Shown here: one piece after another, positions 21,322 through 33,207 of the stretch
Position numbering within the stretch: position 1 is the first letter of the stretch
How the letters are laid out: the number at the start of each line of letters is the position of its first letter
Origin: Platanthera guangdongensis
Lineage: Eukaryota > Streptophyta > Magnoliopsida > Asparagales > Orchidaceae
Reading direction: 5' to 3'
Assembly: GCA_039583875.1 (NCBI GenBank)
Contig: CM077165.1
Span: forward strand, 79,534,757-79,598,756
DNA: 64,000 bases
Position numbers and translations under genes: made by a program
The notes under the pieces: generated by a model
Told to the model about the DNA's origin: nothing
Seen by the model: the letters and a program-made list of their open reading frames with translations, nothing else
Database searches by the model: none

Positions 21322-22897
21322 TGATGAGTCCATTCTATATACCTACTTTCGGACTCATCTGGGCTTGTTTTCTCGTTGATGCACTTCACTTTAGAGCTTT
21401 ATTTGTTCATATTTATTATTATGTCCTTTTTATGAGTAAGTGCACATTTACGCCCGTGGTTGTGTATTTTGTTACTTTTATTGTTTGTACTCCTTTTTTG
21501 TGATTGCCTGGAATGTCTGCACAGATTAGTGAATTGTTTTTCCTATCGGTACAGGGGTCTTGTGCGTGTCCGGGATGGTTTTGAAACAGGAATACTGCGC
21601 ACGATCATGGGATCTAATGAGCACGACCACTGGTCGTGCGCCCCTAATCGTGCACACTACTCTACGTTTTCCAGAATCAGCATGGGGTAATCGCACGACC
21701 ACTGGACACAGTGCGCACGACCACCGGTCGTGCGCCACTGATCGTGTGCATTGATTCCTCTTTTCCTGGAGTCCTGTCTAGGGTAATCGCACGACCAGTG
21801 GACTTAGTGCGCACGACCACTGGTCGTGCGTCACTGCTCATGCGCATTATCCCAGTTCTTCTTCCTAATCTTCCATGCCAGTGCACACGATCACTGGACA
21901 TAGTGCGCATGACCACTGGTTGTGTGCCCGTGATCGTACGCATTGTTCATTTCTATTTTTCTATAAGTATGCATGTCTCACCCTAATTCGAGAGAATCTA
22001 GAGCTCGACATTTCTCCGCTGTTTACTGCCTTCTCCGCCGTTTTTCATCATCTTCCACCCTAGGGAGGTGCTTCGGGCAAGCATTCACCACCAAATCCAA
22101 GCCGGAGCTTCCTCTCGGCCTTCTCCTTCATCCGTGAGCTTCAAGTAGGGTTTGACTCCTTCGCCAACAAGCAAAGGGAAGCTTGCAACTTTCGTCCGCT
22201 ATCGTGACACGAAAAAGACGGGCCATTGGAAGGTGGTGACAGCCCCTCTCTACCCCAGACATAGTTGAGGACCGAGTTTGGACGCGGATTGACAACCCGA
22301 CGATTCCAACCGTGAATCCTCAGTAAGACTTCAGATTCGGTCGATCTCTTGACTTGTTCTTCCTTTATTGTTGGATATGTGTGTTTAAATATATTTTTAT
22401 TGATGAAGTGCACTTTGGTTGTATATGTTATGTGTTTCATGTATATATGATTCCTATTTCATTTTTCTGCTTAAGTTGCTCGAGTTGCGCCATATTTCAT
22501 ACACCATCCATCCGCCCTTGCCGCACTAGCAATTGCTAGTGGCGTGCGTAGTGAAGAGGTGCTTACGACCCTCATTCCGCCGTTCTAACCACCTCATCCG
22601 CAAGCCTACTCGCCCATCCACCTAGTGATTTGGTGCATAGCGGCCCAACTAGTCTTCCATCCCGCCTGGCGAAGCATCACATTGCGGCGTTGCATAGGAT
22701 TAGTTGATAGCCTTTTATTCTTTGTTTCCGCAAATATCAAAACACCCTTAGTTAGCTTTGACCTAAGGACTTCAATCTCAAGTCCTCCTCGAAATTAACT
22801 CCACCTTACTTTGTTCCTTGAGAGATCGATACTTGCGAAAACTCGCCCATTTTATATTACTTCTGCGACCGGTTCACTGCCATGATCTTACACATCA
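21322..22897 (+). repeat. E2 3' LTR
   Basis: A 1,576-bp LTR from TGATGAGTCC to ACACATCA. It has a terminal hairpin (GATGAGTCC 21323-21331 with GGACTCATC 21351-21359), four dyad units at 21598-21945, a TATAAGTA at 21962, and a U5 shared with 17631-18086. The sequence to its right (from 22898) corresponds to M LTR position 9580. Confidence 0.9.
21598..21945. repeat. GCACGACCACTGGTCGTGC dyad array in E2 U3
   Basis: Four units start near 21598, 21692, 21788 and 21884, a spacing of 94-96 bp. Each has an inner dyad GCACGACCA-C-TGGTCGTGC flanked by outer arms GCGCACGATCA and TGATCGTGCGC, which can pair with each other. The array ends about 17 bp before the TATA-like box. E5 has a matching three-unit array. 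Confidence 0.88.
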
Positions 22898-25800
22898 CTG
22901 AGCGGGAAGGAGGAAAGAAGAAGACATGAAGGTGGAGAATAACAATTAAGCAGATGGCGGTGAAACTAAACTAGCAGTTCTATAGTATACATGATAGAAT
23001 GAAGGTAAAAAGACTGAACAAGAAGAGTAACCTTAACTTATGTGAAAACAAATAAGCCAAGAGATCTTTTGCAGGTCTCCTATCGTATAAAAAGTCTCAC
23101 ACCAATTTATATGATAGGGTGTCGGTTTTCTAGCAATCCTACATTTATATTTAATGAAATAAAACCTTAACTTATAAGCACACTAGCGCAAACTTATAAA
23201 CCAAGGGGTCATTTTGCATGGCCTATTGTATAAGCATCCCATACCACTTAAACAATAGGTGTCTGGTTATATGCAATGATTATGCTATGAAATAAAATTA
23301 TGCCATGATGTGAACATGCAAGTGCAACTCACCCACTCGACTCTGTGTACACAGACCTTTAGTTCCCCATTTCTGGAGACGAACCTCCCAGGATACCTCC
23401 GTAGTGGCAAACAGAAGTGGTGGGTTGCGCCTCGCCCACCTCTAAACCAGTAATTGCACTACCTGTCAGACCTATCATACGCCTCAACGCTGGTGCACTA
23501 AGCGGAGCTCCTGCGTACTCTTGCCAGCTGGCACACCGGACTTTATTTGGCCAAGTGCTAAACCACAATTGCCGAGTCAACGTTTGGCGTCGGTGCATCC
23601 ACTCTCCAATACCGAAGACCCACCACCTTATACTTTATGCACATGCAACCTTGATGTATAACCACAGAGACAAAGCTTCCCGGACCATCCCGTCTGTCTC
23701 AAACAACAGCCAAGTCAAAGCTCGCTGGGCCAACCTGCCCATCACCAACATCAACCGAGCCAAAGCTCGCCAGGCCAACTTGCCCATCACCAAATCCACT
23801 GAGCCTACTGCACGAGTGACCCAACCTGTCACCCCAAGACATCGAGATGAATTAAGGTGAAACCCTAGACTTACTAGTTACTCTTGCATTCCAGTTCTAC
23901 CTACAGTTTAGGTTAGACCAGGACTGCCCAAGGTATACCCCATGAAGGGCTCTCGAAGGCACTAGGAACTACGATGAGATTACACCCAAAGTTCCCTTTC
24001 GCAAGGCACTTAATATTATTGGTTGCTATCAAATTTCCCGAACCCTTACTTGTTGTATTGGATCTAACCCTAGAGTAATTGACACTTTCTCTCCTACGGG
24101 AAAAACGATCTTTCGTCGATCTCGAGCACCACCTAACACTAGCCAATCCAACACTCTACTCATCCTAACTTCCAATGATGAACTCATTTTTATTTATCCA
24201 AACCAGCAAGCATCCAAACCCAACTCATGTGCCCAAATTCATATTCCAACATAACTTCCGCAGCTTTACTAAATTCATACCAACCTAAGTTATATGAAAT
24301 GTAAAATAAGAGGTACTCAAAATATTCATCCAGTATCCCTATAATAATTATTGGGGGTCTATAATGACATTTCTAGCCTAAATCCAGAAATTCATAATTT
24401 TCCTATTTATCTGATAATTTATTTAATTATTCTAGTAAATGAAAAACCCAAGTTTGAACATGAATTGCCCATTTGAAACCAGAAAATGCTCCACAAAATT
24501 CATGATAAATTCAAGATGATTATTTAACACGGAATCCAAAGTCTCCCTATTTTCCAGCAAGGTTAAAGCCTCTAATTATAATTTTGAATACAACCTATTT
24601 TAATCAATTTTATGAGGCAAGTACAGCAAAAATATTTTCAGAACTTCTGAGAAAATTCAAGGATTATTGGAAGGACCAATAAATGCTCTAGATCAAGTTT
24701 CATAATATATTAGCAAGTAATGAGCTCTAAACAATTAATTGAATAATTTTCCAAGTTAATGAGCTTGTGAAGTAGGTACATCAAATATGTATTCAAAAAT
24801 TCTAATGAAATTCATACATAAGTAATAAGGTCTAAAACTCCCTCTGCCAAATTTTCATGACCTTCCAATAGGCAGTGAATTCACAATAACCAAATATTTA
24901 AGTAGAGCTAATTCATGCATTACAAAGGAAGTACTATGAGTATTGATCCAAAATTCCCAATTAAATTTTCAGTCGTTCATTCTACCCCATGACCACACTA
25001 CCGGAGTTTCATTACTGTTCAATGAGTTTTACTAACCTATTCTAGCACTAGAAAGTTTGTGCCCTAAACTAGGGTTAGGTTTTTGAGGGGCCTACCATTT
25101 CCCAAATCCCCTAAGATTTTCACCAGAGGGCTTTAGCTACCCTAGCACCCTCCATACCAAATTTCAAGTTTATACAAGGTCTTTTGACCTCATGCCCTTC
25201 ACAAGGCAAAAAAGCCCTTCCTTAGGGTTTGATCTTAGGTCTTAGAGCAAATCTATTCCAATCTACCCCATCTTTCATGGTAAGGTGTTAAAGGTCATGC
25301 CAAGTTAGTGGCCCCAATTCCAACCTCTATTGAGGTGATTTGACCACTCAAAAACGTAAAGTGCACTTTTGACCAAAATACCCTTATTATGGCAAGGCTA
25401 TGGTTTGCATGATTTCAATTCAAACCATCTCCAAATGAGATGAAATTTTAACCAGAGCTTTATAATTAACCCAAGCACAGCTCACCAAAATATGGGTGAG
25501 TTTGGAGGTCATTTGGTCCCTAAATTATTTTACCCTAGAGAAATTAAATAATTTCCAAAACTATAGAAACATTTTCCCAAAAAATTCACAATTTTGGGCA
25601 GGACCTTGATATGGTCTAGGGTGACTCCCTATCCAAATTTCAAGTCATTTGGACCAGAGATGAAGGATGGGCATCCATTCTAATATCTGCCTAGCCCTAG
25701 GTATAGACCCCACCAAAATGAGTGCCCTAGTCAAACCAAGCACCCAAATTGGTTCAAACCAATTTTGTGTTAAAGTAGACCCATAGGGCTACAATTTATT

Positions 25801-27543
25801 GACCATTTTTCCTGAATTAGCCTCTAGATATTTTTAATAATTAAAAACATTAATTACATTATGTGTGACAGAAATGAAATAAACATACATCATAACCTAT
25901 AGTTTAAGTTATTCTCTGCACGAATCTTGGTGCACTATTGGATGACATCCCATCATCATCCCCGCGCGAAAATGGCCTGGATTGAATCTACCTGGGCCAA
26001 CTTCAAATCCCTGCCACCGGCCACCCAGCCACCTCCCTGCCCGGCTACCGCCACCACCACCTCCGTTGCGGTGGTGGCTGTCGCCAGGCGGCGGCACAGC
26101 CGCCGGAGGGGCCAATTCCGGCGAACCCGATAAGTAATTTTTTGCGAAAAAACATGGAGAGAAGCTCTCCCGATCGGGATCAATTGAGCCTGAACCTTGG
26201 CCCTAAGGATTGCTATGATCTACCCATGAAAGAAGAAGTGGAGAAGGACCTGTTGGGAGGGCTGGAGGCGAGTGTTCTTCGGGTTACCATGGCGGTGGAG
26301 GCGGCGATCGGGTTTCTGCAACAGCACAATAAAACGCCTTGAATCCTCCAGGTAAAGGTTGTAACCTCCTCCCCTCTGCCTGGTGATGATTTTAAGACTC
26401 TCAATTGGGGAAGGGGAAGGATGTAACTCTAATGGCCATGAATGGCCATAATGGGCAATTTCGGTTTCACGAAATTTGAAGGGCTGAGCCACCCCACTGG
26501 CCGGCCACCTCCTAAAAAACTCATCCCCTGCTTCAAGGAGTTAAAGCCCTATCAAAAGGGGGAGTTATGGGCCTCCATGACCACGAAGGCCATTAAGCTC
26601 CTCTTTCTCTATCCTCCAAGTTTGGGTAACCCCCTCTTTCTCTCTCCTAGTCACCCAATTCTGAATTTTGTGGGCCCAAAGTGTGTCTCACCACCTCCTA
26701 GACCAATGGGCCACACTTGCCTAGGCCTAACCCACTTGGATTGGGCTTGAGTTAGCCACAGGTTAGTTTGACCACTTTGACCCAAGGGTTGACTTTGGTC
26801 AAATTAGCCACTAGGGCTGACCCCAATGGGTCCTTGGTGACCGATGGGCCTCCCCTAAAGTCTAGAAGTACTTGGGTAGGGTTAGTTAGCACACTGTAGG
26901 TCACTTGCCCCTTAGTTAGGGCACTTTGACCTTTTTAGAGCTAAGTTTGACTTGGGTCAACTTAGGCTATAGAGTTGGACCCAATGGGTCCTAAGTGACC
27001 CATTGACCTCATTTTATGGTTAGGAGGGCATGGGTGGGGTCCACTTGGCTAGGGGATGGTCAATTGACCCTAAGTAGGCTAGTTTGACCCCTTTAGGATT
27101 AAAGTTGACTTTGGTCAACTTAACCACTTTGACTGCCCTCCATGGGTCCACAGTGACCCATTGACCCCACTTTAGGTCTAAGAAGACCCTGGTAGGGTTA
27201 GTTGGGCTTTACTAGGGCACACGACCCTTATTTAGGGCACCTTGCCCAATTTAGGCCTAGAGTGGTTCTAGGTCAACTTGGCCACCCTGGGTCAACTCCA
27301 ATGGACCCATAGGGCTGTAATGAACTTCACAATAGATTGGTGAGACCATGGTGGGGTCTTGGAGTCTTGGTGAATCCCTATGATCATCTTAAACTAGGGT
27401 TTAGAAATCTATTATTAGCAGACCATAGTGATCTCACCAACATTCTTAGGTTCACTTGGCCTTCTTGGGCTTCCTAGGGTCTTGTCATGACCTATTCATG
27501 ACAAAACCACTCCTAGGGGCCTAGTTGTTTGAGGGATGTTATA
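22898..27543 (-). repeat. M 5' LTR, truncated
   Basis: Collinear with 9580-14224 to within one base of total length (4,646 against 4,645 bp), with scattered substitutions. It lacks the LTR end equivalent to 9093-9579. The first bases on the minus strand read TATAACATCCC, one change from TGTAACATCCC. Contains the TTGAC-rich U3 at 26750-27310 and stem-loops near 23050-23270. No coding region seen. Confidence 0.9.
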
Positions 27544-27877
27544 GTAGAAGGATGTACTGGAGTGGTAGTCCAGGAAAATACCCTTGTGATGTTTGTGATG
27601 CTTGATGTGTTATACCTGTGAAGGGCAGTAGCAGGAAGTACTGGTTCAGAAGTCCAGGAAAAGACCCTCTGATGCTTGTAATATTTATGATGCTTGATGG
27701 GTTGTGCCTGTGAAGGGTAGTAGCAGGAAGTACTAGCTTGGCAGTCCAGGAAAATACCCTCAAGTGTATGCTATGAATGTACGGTTAAGCCTAGGGATGG
27801 AAAATAAGTTCTCTCACTAACGCGAGGCATGGCTCCTAGCTAACCTATGAATGTAAAGCCAGTCCCTTGAGGATGGT
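27544..27877 (+). repeat. E1 3' LTR, second part, with 84-92 bp tandem repeat
   Basis: Continues the host sequence cut by M. Units beginning at GTAG after CCTGTGAAGGG are at 9088, then after M at 27544, 27628 and 27720, so M inserted inside a three-unit repeat of 84-92 bp (each with AGTCCAGGAAAA). After 27780 the sequence is unique up to E3 at 27878. Confidence 0.75.
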
Positions 27878-28428
27878 TGATAAGTTGTAAATTTATGCAT
27901 TTTTATATTTTTTTATTATGACATTTTAGTTTAGTTTTGCCTTTTTTAGTTAGTTTTATTTAATAAATTGCTCTTTTTTGTAAATATTATTTCTAACATA
28001 GCTTAAATTTGATTTCTGAAATTTTTCAAAAAATTGTCAAAAATTGACCTGACACGCCCGTGTCAGCCAACCCGACACGACCGTGTCATTCCCGATCGAC
28101 GATCCAGGCTTCCAGCTCGACGAAACGCTCTCGACGTTCGTCGACCAACCTGACACACCCAGCGTCATGCCTGTGACCTAGTGCTTGACCGCCACGTGAC
28201 TCCTCCATATGGCCGACAAGACGCCGCCGACAACTTTTGACGAAACCCGCCGCATATCCGCCTGCTGAACATGCCCCGCATCGACAGAGACATAGACGTG
28301 ACTTCCACGTGGACCGTCGTAAGTCAATTCTACCGTCAAATCGCCAGATCACATCGCAAATAGTGCTGACAATCCCCCCCCCCCCCGACATTCCCTTGTC
28401 GTAGGGCGTGTACTTGGAATTTTTCCCC

Positions 28429-28437
28429 TATAAATAG
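28429..28437 (+). promoter_or_regulatory. TATA box of E3 LTR
   Basis: TATAAATAG lies just downstream of the U3 array. The same box and surroundings (CTATAAATAGCCCA.TTCTGTAAGG) occur at 41658 in the solo LTR. Confidence 0.75.
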
Positions 28438-29627
28438 CCCATTTCTGTAAGGTCCAAGGGTTCACCTTTTTGAGCCGAAATTTAGTGTGTTCTTGGTGGC
28501 TGCCCTTGTTGATTCTCTTGCTATGTAAGGAGATTTCTCCTCCCTTCCCTTCATGTTTGTTTTTGCTTTAGCTTTAGCTTTGTAATAGTTTCATTATGAT
28601 AATAAAATGTTAGATTTTCTCTCTCTACATGGCATGAAAATTCATTTGGGTGGCTTATCTCTTTCTCCTTTTATCCCTAAGTTTTTTTTTGTTCTTCTGT
28701 TTATGAAAAGTGAGTGTGTGTGTGTGTATATGAGTGTATCTTGTTTGTTCTTATGTTTGTCTTGGTATGTCTCCATGTTAGTGTTTGGCATAGACTTTAT
28801 TTCTAAATGAAAAGTTGTGTTAAGATTTTCTCTTTTTCCCCATGTCTTTTTTAGAGTTTTAAATTTCATTCTTAGGAAATTATAAAAGAGGTTTGAAAGT
28901 GATTTTGTTTTTTTTACTTAGCTTTATTTTAGGATTGTAAAACCTTTTTTGTTCTTTTCATTTTCTTTTCACTTTTAATCACTTTTATGAAATCCTAAGA
29001 ATGAAAAAGTTGTGATTTTTATTTTTGAAAGGTTTTAGTTTTTGATTTGTTTTGAAAAACTTTTGTTCCTTTTATTTTTAATTTGTTCTTTTTATGTGTT
29101 TTTGGAAAAATCTAAGTATAGAAAAGTAGATGTTTTAATTTTTAGGTAACTTTCATTTTATTTTTAAGTTGTGTGTGTGAGTGTATGAGTTAGTTTTTCA
29201 TTTTGTTCTTTTAAATTTCATGATGTGTGTGTGAGTGTATGAGCATAATGTTTAATGCTTTCTTCAATTATATAGAGTGTGTGAGTTTATGAGATAATTT
29301 TTCATGCTTTCTTTTATGCTTTCTTCAATTATGTAGAGTGTGTGAGTGTAGGAGATAAATTGTAATGCTTTCTTTTATCGCTTTCTTTCAATTATGTAGA
29401 GTGCGTGTGTGTAGGGGATAATTTTATTACTTTCTTTCAATTCATGATTGAGTGCGTGTGTGTGTTTTATTTTTTTGCAGTGTGTGTGTGTTTTCCATTT
29501 ATGCAAGTGGTGTGCGTTTTCATTTTCAGTAGAGTGAGTGTGTGTATTTATTTCATATCGAGTGTGTGTGTGTGCGTATTTATTTCCGGCTACTCGTTAA
29601 GAGTTAAATGACGTTCCTTTATTTTCA

Positions 29628-29649
29628 GTCCTACTCGTTTGAGTAGGAC
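29628..29649. repeat. Hairpin GTCCTACTC-GTTT-GAGTAGGAC, single copy in E3 LTR
   Basis: Perfect 9-bp stem with loop GTTT. The solo LTR of the same family has about six copies at 42894-43284. Confidence 0.85.
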
Positions 29650-30619
29650 TTGTAATTTTCTTTTTTCGTAACCTAGTTTCTGTTTTATTTATAATTTGAA
29701 GTGAGCGTGGGTTCTTGTTTTAGCTAACTTTTTAAGTTTTCTAAATGTTTGTTATTTTTATGTCTTCTTCTTATAACACTTTAGTGCTTAGTTACGAACT
29801 CACGCGTCATCAAATTATAATGCCCCTCATTCCGATGAGTGGCTAAACGTTATTAGCCTCGGCATCGAAGAGCATTGGGACATTTAAAATGATTTGAAAT
29901 AATTAAAGTTCTTTATTTTCACTTTAATTTTAGGACTTAAGGTTTACACAGAGTGAACAACGCATAGGACCACATATCGATGTGTGGGTCCTATTTCTGT
30001 TATCCATACTCTAGCTAGCCGAGAGGCCGTGCGTATGGACAGATCACCCCTGGGTAAAGAGAGTTGTGTGCATACCCTCGAGAGAGGACAAGCGTAATTC
30101 TTTCAAATTGGGTTCCTCACCCAATAGCGGGGTTCTTAGCGTAAAGCGGGCGTTAGGAGGAATCCTTCGTCAGATTAACGTTCGGTCGAATAGTCTTAGC
30201 GTTCAGGTGAGCGATATCCCTATAGCTAGGTGAGCTCATATTTGTCGAACCTCCACGACCAAGTTGCCTTTTATTAATTTGAAATCTAAGTTCAATAATT
30301 ATTAAAAGTTATTTTAGTCTTAATCCAATTCGGCGCCGAGGGTTAACCCTTCATCGAATTTTTCTAAATCGTTTTTCGCTCTTTTATTTTTTCCTTCTTT
30401 AGTTAATTAAAATCTCCACCTTACTTTCAGTAAAATAATAGTACTCCTGGAGGAGTAGAAATAATCAACCCGACCCAGAGAATAATACGACCTCAGTATT
30501 CCCCCGAATATCGAGTACTACTTGCGATAGGTGCACTTGCCTCCTTTAGCAAGCCCGCGGCATTCGACTCATCGAACCAACCACCCAAATAAGAGTCTAT
30601 TCGTGGGCCATCAAGTTTT

Positions 30620-30637
30620 TGGCACCGTTGTCGGAGA
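30620..30637 (+). promoter_or_regulatory. E3 primer-binding site (tRNA-Asp type)
   Basis: TGGCACCGTTGTCGGAGA starts 6 bp after the LTR end CATCA. It matches the expected tRNA-Asp complement TGGCGCCGTTGCCGGGGA at 15 of 18 positions. Confidence 0.82.
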
Positions 30638-30767
30638 ATCTTGAGTTGTTATTGCGAATTCCGCAGTCTATTACTTTTACTTATTTTCAAAACAAAAACA
30701 AACAAACAAACAAAAACAACAAAAAAATCAAAAAAAAAATTTCTCATTTTAATTTGTTTTAGGGTGT

Positions 30768-31751
30768 ATGACCCGTGGACAACCCTCCGAGTCTGAAGAT
30801 TTTGATTTCGACCCTGAGATCGAACGCTCCCTTGCGCGTATTCGATCTCAACGCCAAATTAATTCTTTAGACCCCGAAGAATCTATCGGTGAACCCTCTG
30901 TCGTAGTTATGGCCGACCCTAATCCGAACGCGGCCATCAAGCGTACAATGTCATATTACGCCCGGCTGAATTTGGATGATACTGGGACTATTATAGTTCG
31001 CCTTACGGTGGTGAATAATAATTTTGAAATAAAATCAAGTGTCATTCAAATGGTCCAAAACACCGTGCAGTTCGATGAACTGCCGGATGAGGCCCCGAAT
31101 GTCCACTTGTCCAACTTTTTGGAAATATGCGACACCTTCAATATTAATGGCGTCGCTGATGACTCCATTCGCTTGCGCCTATTTCCTTTTTCCCTTAAGT
31201 CCAAAGCTAAGGCGGGGTTGAATTACATGCCGCGAGGATGTATTACCATGTGGGCTGAGTTGACGGAGCGGTTTTTAACAAAGTACTTTCCGCCCGCAAA
31301 AACTGCAAAGTTGCGGGCGGACATTTCTTCATTTGTGCAAAATGATCCTGAGTCTCTTTATGAGACTTGGGAATGGTTTAAGGAGTTCCTTCGCCGGTGC
31401 CCGCACCACGCGCTGCCAACATGGTTGCAGGTACAAATTTTTTACAATGGCCTGAATTTTCAGACTCGTCAAATGATTGACGCGGCTGCCGGGGGCACAT
31501 TAAACAACAAAACCCTCGAGGCCGCCCAGGCTTTATTCGAAGAAATGGCTATGAACGCCTACCAATGGAACATCCCGCGGGGACACCCAAAACCGGCGGC
31601 CGGTCTTTTTGAAGTGGATGCCGCTGCTCTCTTAACCCTTCAAGTTGAAAGGTTAACAAAGCAGTTGGCGAGATTTCTACTGCATCCTCCACTCCGCCTT
31701 GTTTTATCCCCCATAACGTCGGCATGGCTAAAGAGTTCGTGGACTTCGTAG
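30768..31751 (+). CDS. E3 Athila-like Gag, capsid part
   Basis: A 327-codon ORF with the Athila Gag layout: an acidic N-terminus, FDELPDEAPNVHLSNFLEICDTF, IRLRLFPFSLKSKAKAGLNYMP, TMWAELTERFLTKYFPPAKTAKLR and FYNGLNFQTRQMIDAAAGG. These are the capsid motifs of Athila/Tat lineages. It starts at ATG 30768 after an A-rich leader and stops at TAG 31749-31751. Homology (PNNNPYSNNYNPGWRN) continues beyond the stop in another frame, so a frameshift near 31670-31740 ends it early. The product would be the particle capsid. Confidence 0.9.
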   Translation: MTRGQPSESEDFDFDPEIERSLARIRSQRQINSLDPEESIGEPSVVVMADPNPNAAIKRTMSYYARLNLDDTGTIIVRLTVVNNNFEIKSSVIQMVQNTVQFDELPDEAPNVHLSNFLEICDTFNINGVADDSIRLRLFPFSLKSKAKAGLNYMPRGCITMWAELTERFLTKYFPPAKTAKLRADISSFVQNDPESLYETWEWFKEFLRRCPHHALPTWLQVQIFYNGLNFQTRQMIDAAAGGTLNNKTLEAAQALFEEMAMNAYQWNIPRGHPKPAAGLFEVDAAALLTLQVERLTKQLARFLLHPPLRLVLSPITSAWLKSSWTS

Positions 31752-32450
31752 GAAATTCGAGTTGTCCTTCCTTCAACCCCAACAACAACCCTTATAGTAA
31801 TAACTATAATCCAGGTTGGAGGAATCAGCCCAATTTTTCTTGAAGCAACATGAACAATGCGCAGCGCCTGCCAAATTCTTATGCGCCCGGATTTCCGCCG
31901 CCTCCCCCTCTTCCAAAACCCTCCCCGATGGCGGAGAATCTTTTTAAATACATAACGTCCAACGAATCAAATATCCGGAACATCACCAAATAGCTAAAAA
32001 CACTTGAACAACAGGTTGGCACTGCCGGGAAAGACGAAGCCCGACACTCGGGAGAACGCCAACGCTATAACACTCCGTAGCAGAAAGGAGGTGATCGATC
32101 CAAAACGGATCGATCCACAAGTACATATTTCAGCTCCGACCACTCTTCCCCCTTCTTCGACTACGCCGTCTTTACCAATTTTTAATGAAGAAACTATTTT
32201 AAACAAGGCCTTGCTGTATCCGCATAAATTAGATAACGAGCGTAAGGACGCGCAATACGAAAAATTTATTTTATTATTAAAAGAAATTCATATTAATGTT
32301 CCTTTTTGCGAGGCTATCTCGCAAATACCCAAATATGCGAAATTTTTAAAAGAATTACTTTCTAGTAAACATAAATTAGAGGATATTTCACATGTATCTC
32401 TCAATGCTGTCTGCTCAACGACCCTTAATAATAAATTGCCCACAAAATAA
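31752..32450 (+). pseudogene. E3 Athila-like Gag C-terminal region
   Basis: Contains NPYSNNYNPGWRNQPNFS, a Pro-rich stretch (GFPPPPPLPKP), NAITLRSRKEV, then LLLKEIHINVPFCEAISQIPKYAKFLKELL and LNAVCSTTLNNKLPTK, all hallmarks of Athila Gag-Pol just before protease. Stops occur at about 31841 and 31991. The ORF 32004-32450 is the best open part; its Met is internal, not a true start. Confidence 0.82.
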
Positions 32451-33207
32451 AAAGACCCAGGACAGTTTTCCATCCCGTGCCTTTTTGGCAATATATTAGT
32501 AAAATACGTTAGTTGATTTAGAGGCTAGCATTAGTCTGATGTCGTTCTAGCTCTTTCAACGTTTAGGTTTGGGTACTCCTAGTCCTACAAATATGAGCAT
32601 CCAATTAGCGGATCGCTCGGTTAAGTTCCCTATCGGGGTAGTGGAGGACGTCCTTGTCCGGGTAGACAAGTTTACCTTTCAGGTAGACTTCGTCATCTTG
32701 GATATCGAGGAGGACACCGATGTACCAATTATACTCGGTCGCCCTTTTCTCGCCACCTCTAGTGCACTAATAGATGTTAGTAATGATCGTTTTCTCCTCC
32801 AGGTAGGAGATGATCAAGTTACTTTCTCTATTAGTCCCTCGATGGACAATTTGTCATCGAGCGACGATTTCTGCAATTCTTTAGACACTTTTTTTAGAGT
32901 TCGTTCTTCTCCCGTTTTCGAGTCTGTATTTTTAACCGACGATATTTATGCGCTCGAAAATTTTAAATGCGATGAGGATACCTCTATAGACTTGCCTTTC
33001 AAACCAATTGGTAAGAAAGACATAGGAATTAAAATCTCCCTAGAAGAACTGCCCATCCTAGACCTCAAACGCCTACCCGAATCACTCAAATACGCTTTTT
33101 TGGGAAAAGGCAATACGCTTCCGGTTATTATTTATTCGTACTTGAGTGATTCAGAGACTTCTGATTTATTGGAAGTTTTACTTCAACATTGCCACACAAT
33201 TGCGTGA
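32451..33207 (+). pseudogene. E3 Athila-like protease and start of RT, inactive
   Basis: The active site, at about 32515-32530, reads Val-Asp-Leu-Glu-Ala-Ser where Athila has D-L-G-A-S: Gly to Glu, which should inactivate it. A stop follows (about 32548), then the ORF from 32569 with LADRSVKFPIGVVEDVLVRV, FVILDIEEDTDVPIILGRPFLAT and SNDRFLLQVGDDQVTF. At 33205-33207 a TGA replaces the Trp expected in the A-I-x-W-x-I-x-D-L-K-G segment. E4 is inserted 29 bp further on. Confidence 0.85.

Larger units (their letters stand above)
17631..22897 (+). mobile_element. E2: non-autonomous LTR element with one CCHC ORF
   Basis: Partial 5' LTR (17631-18086), tRNA-Asp primer site (18093-18110), one broken ORF (18323-19546), a long non-coding region with polypurine-like boxes, and a complete 3' LTR (21322-22897). 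No RT, RNase H or integrase motif is seen. It shares order, LTR termini (TGATGAG...CATCA), primer type, ORF C-terminus and non-coding blocks with E5. The first 1.1 kb of the 5' LTR is missing and the left flank is M protease, so the left end is a deletion junction, not an insertion site. Confidence 0.85.
9093..27543 (-). mobile_element. M: minus-strand Tekay-like gypsy element with 5.1-kb LTRs
   Basis: Two long direct copies flank a minus-strand pol: 9093-14224 (3' LTR) and 22898-27543 (truncated 5' LTR). Flanking bases GTAGC (9088-9092) and GTAGA (27544-27548) form a one-mismatch 5-bp target duplication inside a host tandem repeat. The internal region runs chromodomain, integrase, RNase H, RT, protease from 14274 up to about 17630 and is then cut. 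Gag, primer site and 487 bp of the 5' LTR are missing, replaced by E2. A single deletion running from M protease through gag and the LTR tail into the 5' LTR of E2 would explain both truncations. Confidence 0.88.
27878..30613 (+). repeat. E3 5' LTR
   Basis: A 2,736-bp LTR from TGATAAGTTGTAAATT to GGGCCATCA. It has a U3 array at about 28050-28400 (CACGCCCGTG at 28053; CTCGACGA words), a TATA box at 28429, GTGTGTGAGTGTATGAG microsatellite-like repeats at 29170-29580, and a conserved 3' region (AGCCTCGGCATCGAAGAGC at 29849 onward). It aligns with 40915-44272, which is longer because its arrays are expanded. Confidence 0.9.

Noticed and set aside
28376..28386. C homopolymer run in the E3 LTR
   Set aside because: May be a real low-complexity run or a sequencing artefact; no inference possible.
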